This document shows positions 57,821-64,000 of a DNA stretch of 64,000 nucleotides, piece after piece. The DNA lies in the NCBI RefSeq assembly GCF_937859915.1, contig NZ_CALMAW010000122.1:18967-82966 (forward strand), given 5' to 3'. The translations under genes were made by a program, and so were the position numbers. The notes under the pieces were generated by a model. It saw only the letters and a list, made by a program, of their open reading frames with translations. It made no database searches and was not told the DNA's origin. The number at the start of each line of letters is the position of its first letter. The stretch's first letter is position 1. The stretch comes from an uncultured Sphingomonas sp. (lineage in GTDB: Bacteria; Pseudomonadota; Alphaproteobacteria; Sphingomonadales; Sphingomonadaceae).

Positions 57821-60193
57821 ATGCGTTCCTTTCCCGCCCTCGTTGTTGCGACGGCGATGGCTTGGGCTGCGCCTGCCATCGCGGCCGCCGACGCAGCAGG
57901 GGTGCCGTCGCTTGGCATGGGCGAGGACGCCAGCGCGGTGCCCCGCGACGCCTTGCGATCGCTCGGCATCACCCAGGGCGGGATTGCGATCGTCGGAGTC
58001 GAGCTGAACGGTCGCGACCAATTGGACACGACCGAGCTGACGCTGTCGAGCGGCCAGCTGATGATCCGCGCGGACGATGTGCGGCGCTACCGCCTGCGTA
58101 CGCCGGTCGTGCCCCTCCAGACGATCGCAGGGGAGACCTTCCTTCCCCTGTCGGCCGTACCCGGCCTCCGCTTCTCGATCGATGCCGCCCGGCAGGTCCT
58201 TCGCCTCAGCGCGCCAGTGGACAGTTTCGAGGACACGGCGCTCTCGGGACGGCCGCAGGAACGGCACACGACCAGCCCCGTCGTCCCATCGGCCTTCCTG
58301 AGCTACAATCTCACCGTGCAGCAAGGCACCAGCGGCGACAGCACGCGCGCGGTGTTTCTCGACATGGGCGGCACCAACGACCGCGGCACCATCGAGAACA
58401 CGATGATCGTCGGCAATACGATTTACGGCAAGGGGGCCGTGCGCCTCGATACGAGCTTCACGCATGACGATCCGGGCACCATGCGCCGACTGTCGATCGG
58501 CGACGGCATCACCCGTGGCAGCGCCTGGGCGCCGCAGGTGCGCTTCGGGGGCATCCGCTACGGCACCGAGTTCAGCCTGCAACCCAGCTATCTGACCTTC
58601 CCGACGCCGAGCTTCGCCGGCCGCGCCGCTTTGCCCTCGAACGTCGAACTCTATGTCAACGATGTGCTGGGCTATCAGGGTGCCGTCGGCGAGGGTCCCT
58701 TCTCGCTCAACCAGGTCCCCGTGGTGGGCGGCACGGGCCATGTCTCGCTGGTGGTCCAGGATCCGCTCGGCGTCGAGCAGCGGATCGTCTCGAGCTTCTA
58801 CGTCAGCACGCAGATGCTCCGCGCCGGCCTCTCCGACTTTTCGATCGAAGGCGGCGCCGAGCGGCTGAACTACGCCACCGCGTCGTTCGACTATCAGAAG
58901 CCTTTCGTCTCGGGCACCTATCGCCGCGGCCTGACCCCCAATCTGACCGTTGAAACGCACGGAGAGGCATCGACCAGGTCGCAATCGCTGGGCGGCGGAC
59001 TTTCCACCACGCTCGCCAATCTCGGCGAGATGGGCGGCTCGGTGGCGGTCTCCGATGCGCCCAAAGTCGGCGTCGGCACGCTCTATCGTGCCTATCTGTC
59101 GCGCAACGACAGCCATTGGTTGCTCAGCGCCGTCTATCAGGGCGCTACCGCAAAATATCGCCAGATCGGTGACAACCAGCCCTCTGATAGACTGCGACAG
59201 GTTATACAGTTGAACGTCGGCCTGACCATCAAGCGCTGGGGCAGCGTCAATGCCGCGCTCGCGCAGATCAAGCGTGGCGACGACACGACCAGCCGGGTGA
59301 TCTCGTTCAACTACAGCCACGAGCTCCCGCGCATCGGCTTTCTTTCGGCGTTCGTGATCAACAGCCGCGCCACGTCGAGCCGGTCGCAGACCAGCGTCGG
59401 GCTGAACTTCACGGCGAATCTCGGTTCGCGGACCTCGGTGTCGGTGACCGCCGACCAGCATAATCAACGGGTCGACCTGCAGCATCTGCCGCCGAACGAC
59501 AGCGGATGGGGCTATCGGCTGAGCGCCGGTCGCGGTGATGTCGACCAGCAGGAAGCCGATCTGACCTACCGCAACACCGCGGTCGAGGCGACCGCCGAAG
59601 TCAGCCATTACCAAGGGCAGACGACGGGACGGCTGCTGGCCAGCGGCAGCTTCGTGGTGGCCGACGGCTCCGTCTTCGCCGCGCGGCAGTTGATGGGCGG
59701 CTATGCGCTCGTCGACGTCGACGGCCAGCCGGGGGTAGACATCTATCAGGACAATCGCCCGATCGGCACGACCGACAGCAAGGGCCGTGCGATCATATCG
59801 CAGCTTCGGCCCTATGAGGAGAATCGGATTTCGATCGAACCGGACGACCTCAAGATCGATGCGACGATGGTGAGCGAGACGGAGGTCGTGACCCCGATGG
59901 CGCATTCGGCGGTCCGCGCCCACTTCCGGATCAAGGCAGGCCATGCGGGATCGCTGATCGTGCATCATGCCGACGGAACAGCGATCGCGCCGGGGACCGC
60001 GGTTGCTTTTTCGGCGGACAACGACCCCAGCGTCGTCGGATTCGATGGTGAAATCTTCGTACCCGCCCTATCGTCGGGGCTGACGGTTGTCGTGCACGAG
60101 CAGGCCGGGGATTGCGCCGTCAGCGTGCCCGCTCTGCCGAAGGATGATCTTCTGCCCACGGTCGGGCCGCTCGTCTGCAGACATAAGGATTAG
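57821..60193 (+). CDS. Fimbrial outer-membrane usher (archaic CsuD-like)
   Basis: FLPLSAVPGLRFSIDAARQVLRL; RAALPSNVELYVNDVLGYQGAVGEGPFSLNQVPVVGGTGHVSLVVQDPLGVEQRIVSSFYVS. Confidence 0.94.
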   Translation: MRSFPALVVATAMAWAAPAIAAADAAGVPSLGMGEDASAVPRDALRSLGITQGGIAIVGVELNGRDQLDTTELTLSSGQLMIRADDVRRYRLRTPVVPLQTIAGETFLPLSAVPGLRFSIDAARQVLRLSAPVDSFEDTALSGRPQERHTTSPVVPSAFLSYNLTVQQGTSGDSTRAVFLDMGGTNDRGTIENTMIVGNTIYGKGAVRLDTSFTHDDPGTMRRLSIGDGITRGSAWAPQVRFGGIRYGTEFSLQPSYLTFPTPSFAGRAALPSNVELYVNDVLGYQGAVGEGPFSLNQVPVVGGTGHVSLVVQDPLGVEQRIVSSFYVSTQMLRAGLSDFSIEGGAERLNYATASFDYQKPFVSGTYRRGLTPNLTVETHGEASTRSQSLGGGLSTTLANLGEMGGSVAVSDAPKVGVGTLYRAYLSRNDSHWLLSAVYQGATAKYRQIGDNQPSDRLRQVIQLNVGLTIKRWGSVNAALAQIKRGDDTTSRVISFNYSHELPRIGFLSAFVINSRATSSRSQTSVGLNFTANLGSRTSVSVTADQHNQRVDLQHLPPNDSGWGYRLSAGRGDVDQQEADLTYRNTAVEATAEVSHYQGQTTGRLLASGSFVVADGSVFAARQLMGGYALVDVDGQPGVDIYQDNRPIGTTDSKGRAIISQLRPYEENRISIEPDDLKIDATMVSETEVVTPMAHSAVRAHFRIKAGHAGSLIVHHADGTAIAPGTAVAFSADNDPSVVGFDGEIFVPALSSGLTVVVHEQAGDCAVSVPALPKDDLLPTVGPLVCRHKD

Positions 60194-60198
60194 CGCCG

Positions 60199-60666
60199 AT
60201 GGGACGGGCCTATAATCGATGCGCATTGGCCGCCATGCTGATGGCGTTCGCGCCGACGATGGCGTCGGCTGCATCCTGCACGGCCGGTGCGTCCGGCGTC
60301 GCGTTCGGCCTCTACAACCCGCTGTCTTCGTCGGCGAACACGTCGACGGGGTCGGTGACGGTGACATGCGCAGGTATCGGCCTGCTCTATTCGTACACGA
60401 TCACGCTGAGTGCGGGGGCTGGCAGCTACGCGCAGCGCAAGCTCACCGGCACCGCGACACCACTCAATTATAATCTCTACAGCAACGCCGGAATGACGTC
60501 GATCTGGGGCGATGGCACGGCAGGAACATCCACCGTCAGCGACTCATACACTCTGACGCTCGGCAGTGCCGCGAAGAGCTATCCGCTGTACGCCAACATG
60601 CCCGCGCTGCAGAATGTCGCGGCAGGCGCCTATTCCGACAGCATCATCGTGACGGTTGCCTACTGA
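60199..60666 (+). CDS. SCPU domain protein (second pilin/tip subunit)
   Basis: SCTAGASGVAFGLYNPLSSSANTSTGSVTVTC...LNYNLYSNAGMTSIWGDG...GAYSDSIIVTVAY. Confidence 0.9.
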   Translation: MGRAYNRCALAAMLMAFAPTMASAASCTAGASGVAFGLYNPLSSSANTSTGSVTVTCAGIGLLYSYTITLSAGAGSYAQRKLTGTATPLNYNLYSNAGMTSIWGDGTAGTSTVSDSYTLTLGSAAKSYPLYANMPALQNVAAGAYSDSIIVTVAY

Positions 60667-60797
60667 AAGCAGCCCGCCTCCGCGATCGAGCTGCCGACGC
60701 AGACCATGCCTGGGTTGGTGTCCCAGACGCGAGATCGCGGAACTCCGACGAGACTGCGGACACCGATCATGCAGTGGTTACGCCCCGGCGGCCATGG

Positions 60798-60883
60798 TGG
60801 TGGAAGGGGCTGGATTCGAACCAGCGTACGCTTGCACGGGCAGATTTACAGTCTGCTGCCTTTAACCACTCGGCCACCCTTCC
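60798..60883 (-). tRNA. tRNA-Tyr (anticodon GTA), CCA encoded
   Basis: Reverse complement GGAAGGGTGGCCGAGTGGTTAAAGGCAGCAGACTGTAAATCTGCCCGTGCAAGCGTACGCTGGTTCGAATCCAGCCCCTTCCACCA; class II with long variable arm. Confidence 0.96.
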
Positions 60884-61005
60884 AGCCGCTGGCCGCCGGG
60901 GCGAGGCGGCTCCATGGCGAATGGGGCGAAGCCTGTCAACATGACGTGCGTCACGACGCAGCGGGGCTTGCCTCAGGCGCACCCGCGTGGAAGAGCGCGC
61001 AGATC

Positions 61006-61767
61006 ATGCGCAAAGGTCATCGCCCCTCCGGCGCCCCCTCGGGGGGCCGCACCCGCCTGTGGGGACGCCACGCCGTCACCGCCGCCCTCGCCAACCCCGA
61101 GCGGACGCTCCGCAAACTGTGGGGCACGCACGAAGCGATCGCAGCCCTCGGTCTCGCGCCGTCGATCCTCGCTGTACAATATGCCGAGGCCGCAGATCTC
61201 GGCCGGATGGTGCCCAGCGACGCACCGCATCAGGGGCTCGTGCTCGAGACCGATCCGCTGCCCGACAAATGGCTCGACGAATTGTTCGAGCTCGCCACCG
61301 ATCCCGATGACCGCCGCCCGATCATCGTGCTCGATCAGGTCACCGATCCGCATAATGTCGGCGCGGTGCTGCGCTCGGCGGTGGCGTTCGACGCGCTCGG
61401 CATCGTCACCCAGGATCGCCACTCGCCGCCCGAATCGGGAGCGCTGGCGCGCGCCGCCTCGGGCGCGCTCGAGACGCTGCCGTGGATCCGCGTCGTCAAT
61501 CTTTCCCGCGCGCTCGACGAGATGGCGGACGCGGGATACTGGCGGGGCGGCCTGACCGGCCCTACCGACGTGCTGCTCCAGGACGCGAGGCAGCCGGGCA
61601 AGCTTGCGCTGGTGCTGGGCGCCGAGGGCGAAGGCATGCGGCAGAACACGCAGGCGCATTGTGACGTGCTCGCCAAGCTGCCGATCTCGCCCAAGATAGA
61701 GAGCCTTAACATCTCGAACGCCGCCGCGGTGGCGCTCTATGCGGCGGCGACGCGGACGGCGAGCTAG
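61006..61767 (+). CDS. rlmB: SpoU-family 23S rRNA (Gm2251) 2'-O-methyltransferase
   Basis: LWGRHAVTAAL; IIVLDQVTDPHNVGAVLRSAVAF; LVLGAEGEGMRQ; SLNISNAAAVALY. Confidence 0.93.
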   Translation: MRKGHRPSGAPSGGRTRLWGRHAVTAALANPERTLRKLWGTHEAIAALGLAPSILAVQYAEAADLGRMVPSDAPHQGLVLETDPLPDKWLDELFELATDPDDRRPIIVLDQVTDPHNVGAVLRSAVAFDALGIVTQDRHSPPESGALARAASGALETLPWIRVVNLSRALDEMADAGYWRGGLTGPTDVLLQDARQPGKLALVLGAEGEGMRQNTQAHCDVLAKLPISPKIESLNISNAAAVALYAAATRTAS

Positions 61768-61811
61768 GCTCGACCCGGCCACGCCATGCGATCCGTGCCG
61801 ATAAACCTATC

Positions 61812-61896
61812 GCCATACCGGACTTGATCCGGGATCCAGGGCTTCGCGCGCTGCTCTTGCGGCCCTGGATGCCGGATCGGGTCCGGCATGACGAGG
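61812..61896. repeat. REP-like inverted repeat
   Basis: taccggacttgatccgggatccaggg ... ccctggatgccggatcgggtccggcatgacgagg. Confidence 0.55.
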
Positions 61897-61909
61897 AAAA
61901 GAGGCGCGC

Positions 61910-62227
61910 TCAATCGTCGGGGGCGAGCGTCACGCGAACGCCATCGAGCGCGTCGTTGAACGGGATCTGGCAGGACAGGCGCGATTGCGCGGTGCGCGAG
62001 TCCGAGCTGTCGAGCAGGTCATTCTCGTCCTCGCTCATCGCCGGCAGGCGATCGGTGAAGGCGTCGTCGACATAGACGTGGCAGGTGGCGCAGGAGCAAC
62101 AGCCCCCGCACAGGGCGAGCAATTCGTCGAAGCCGTTGTCGCGGATGACCTCCATCACCGTGAGGCCGGTCTCGCCCTCGACCGTGGTCTCAGTTCCCTC
62201 GCGCGTGACGACGATCATCTTGGGCAT
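61910..62227 (-). CDS. 2Fe-2S ferredoxin
   Basis: [16 protein letters not shown] cluster motif and SRLSCQI fourth Cys. Confidence 0.95.
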   Translation of the reverse strand: MPKMIVVTREGTETTVEGETGLTVMEVIRDNGFDELLALCGGCCSCATCHVYVDDAFTDRLPAMSEDENDLLDSSDSRTAQSRLSCQIPFNDALDGVRVTLAPDD

Positions 62228-62308
62228 CGAATATCTCTCCGGAACACCTGCGTTTCAGCTAAGGCCAAAGCCGATACGCCGAAGAAACGCAAGAGGATCG
62301 CCAGTCGC

Positions 62309-62947
62309 ATGGGTCTGCCCGCCGACCAGTTGGATGCCGCCATCGCGGCGCTGTGCGCGATCGAGCCTGCGTTCGCGCGGGGTGTCGAGCGAGTCGGCCT
62401 GCCGCAACCGCGCATTTCGGCGCGCGGTTATGCGACGCTGTTGCGGACGATCCTTGGCCAGCAGGTCAGCGTCGCGTCGGCGGCCGCCGTCTACGGCCGA
62501 CTCGCGGCGGCGATGACGGACATCCACGATCCGGTCCGGCTGTCCGCGGCTTCGGATGAGGCGCTGCGCGCGTGCGGGCTCTCGCGGCAGAAGAGCGGCT
62601 ACGCCCGCAGCCTTGCGGGCCTTGTGGCGAGCGGCGAACTCGATCTTGCCAATCTGCCCGCGGACGACGAGGCGGCGATCGCCGAACTGGTCAGGATCAA
62701 GGGGATCGGGCGCTGGTCCGCCGAAATCTACCTGTTGTTCGCGGAGGGGCGGCCCGACATCTGGCCGGCGGGCGATCTTGCGGTGCAGATCGAGACCGGC
62801 CGCATTCTCGGCCTCGCCGAACGCCCGAGCGAAAAGCTGACGCGCGAACTCGCCGAACGCTGGCGGCCCTATCGCGGCGCCGCCGCGATCTTCGCCTGGC
62901 ATCACTATCAGCATGCCAATGGCGGCAAGGCCGCGCTGCCGGTCTGA
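62309..62947 (+). CDS. DNA-3-methyladenine glycosylase II (AlkA-like)
   Basis: LLRTILGQQVSVASAAAVYGRL; LVRIKGIGRWSAEIYLLFAEGRPDIWPAGDLAVQ HhH-GPD. Confidence 0.93.
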   Translation: MGLPADQLDAAIAALCAIEPAFARGVERVGLPQPRISARGYATLLRTILGQQVSVASAAAVYGRLAAAMTDIHDPVRLSAASDEALRACGLSRQKSGYARSLAGLVASGELDLANLPADDEAAIAELVRIKGIGRWSAEIYLLFAEGRPDIWPAGDLAVQIETGRILGLAERPSEKLTRELAERWRPYRGAAAIFAWHHYQHANGGKAALPV

Positions 62948-62997
62948 TCGGCACGGGGTGACGGCGGGCGCCCGGCTGGTCTAGAGGCAGCCGCGCC

Positions 62998-64000
62998 ATG
63001 GCCGCGCTCGACACCTTTCTCGCCGCCGCGCTCGAGCGGATCGATTCCCGCCACGAACGCCGCCGCCTGACCGCGACCGCGCTGCAGGCGGGCGGGCGGG
63101 TCCGACGCGGCGGAGCGACGCTGGTCGACTTTTCGAGCAACGACTATCTCGGGCTTGCGACGCATCCGCTGCTCGCCGAGCGCGCCGCCGATTGGGGCGC
63201 ACGCTACGGAGCGGGCTCGGGCGCCTCGCGACTGGTGACCGGCACGCACGACGCCCATCTCGCGGTCGAGGCGAAGATCGCCGCGTTCAAGGGCACCGAG
63301 GCGGCACTGCTGTTTCCGTCGGGATGGCAGTGCAATGCGGCGGTGCTGGCGGCGCTGCTCAAGCCCGTCCCGGATGCGCTGCTGTTCACCGACCGGCTGA
63401 TCCACGCCAGCCTGCACGCCGGCGCCGCCGGTCGTCGCCAGATCCGCTTCCGGCACAATGATCTCGCTCATCTCGCCAGCCTGCTCGACGAACAGCGGGA
63501 CGCGCCGGGACCGCGGCTGATCGTCACCGAAAGCGTGTTCAGCATGGACGGCGACCGCGCCGACATCGCCGGCCTTGCAGCGCTCGCCCGCGCACACGAC
63601 GCCTTCCTCTATGTCGACGAGGCGCATGCGACCGGCGTGCTCGGCCCGCAGGGACGCGGACTGTCCGCGGCGCATCCGGGTGCCGCGAACCTCGTGATGG
63701 GGACGTTCAGCAAGGCATTGGGCGGCTTCGGCGCCTATGTTGCGGGCAGCCGCGGGCTGATCGACTATCTCGTCAACGCCTGCGGCGGCTTCATCTTCTC
63801 GACCGCGCCGCCGCCGGCGATGCTCGGGGCGATCGACGCCGCGCTCGATCTCGTGCCGGGGCTCGACACCGCACGCGCGACGCTGGCAGCGCATGGCGAC
63901 CATCTGCGCGCGCGTCTTGCCTTGGCAGGGATCGACACCGCGGACAGCAGCACGCAGATCATCCCCGCAATCGTCGGCGAGGCGGCGGACGCGCTGGCGC
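62998..64000 (+). CDS. bioF: 8-amino-7-oxononanoate synthase, 3' truncated by window edge
   Basis: DFSSNDYLGLATHPLLAERAADWGARYGAGSGASRLVTGTHDAHLAVEAKIAAFKGTEAALLFPSG; VDEAHATGVLGPQGRG; GTFSKALGGFGAYVAGS; absent from ORF track because open at the edge. Confidence 0.92.
   Translation, partial: MAALDTFLAAALERIDSRHERRRLTATALQAGGRVRRGGATLVDFSSNDYLGLATHPLLAERAADWGARYGAGSGASRLVTGTHDAHLAVEAKIAAFKGTEAALLFPSGWQCNAAVLAALLKPVPDALLFTDRLIHASLHAGAAGRRQIRFRHNDLAHLASLLDEQRDAPGPRLIVTESVFSMDGDRADIAGLAALARAHDAFLYVDEAHATGVLGPQGRGLSAAHPGAANLVMGTFSKALGGFGAYVAGSRGLIDYLVNACGGFIFSTAPPPAMLGAIDAALDLVPGLDTARATLAAHGDHLRARLALAGIDTADSSTQIIPAIVGEAADALA

Noticed and set aside
57809-59968. 719-aa minus-strand ORF opposite the usher gene
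   Set aside because: Antisense artefact; the plus strand carries the usher motifs
1-64000. CRISPR arrays, prophage, toxin-antitoxin or defence islands
   Set aside because: No regularly spaced direct repeats, integrase, transposase or recognised defence genes were seen

Overview
High-GC alphaproteobacterial chromosomal window, sphingomonad-like in gene content. It is densely coding. I saw no CRISPR array, transposase, integrase or phage module. From left to right: end of an exopolysaccharide locus (pyruvyl transferase, PhyH-like dioxygenase, GT4); PilZ protein; tRNA-Gly(CCC); amidohydrolase; L,D-transpeptidase; a four-gene overlapping unit (HhH, DCC, DUF427, SDR); a three-gene unit with a spore-photoproduct-lyase-like radical SAM protein, a metallophosphoesterase and a 66-aa protein; two genes interrupted by apparent 1-nt frameshifts; GH15, Gfo/Idh and LLM enzymes; and a 12-gene minus-strand operon (25307-36827) encoding an Alternative Complex III (ActABCDEF) with a caa3-type oxidase. 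The oxidase subunit I carries the A2-type YSHPxVY motif. After that come a divergent EmrBA/TolC-like efflux operon, dadX-dadA, a siderophore receptor with PepSY/DUF3649/DUF3325 genes, a cobalamin riboswitch upstream of a non-BtuB-looking TonB receptor, a GGDEF-EAL protein, a compact archaic (Csu-like) chaperone-usher pilus cluster, tRNA-Tyr, rlmB, a ferredoxin, an AlkA-like glycosylase and a truncated bioF. The best candidates for a second look are the ACIII/A2-caa3 operon, the SPL-like/phosphoesterase unit, the HhH-DCC-DUF427-SDR unit, the B12-riboswitch receptor and the reduced Csu-like pilus locus. All family assignments come from reading motifs in the translations; no database search was run.
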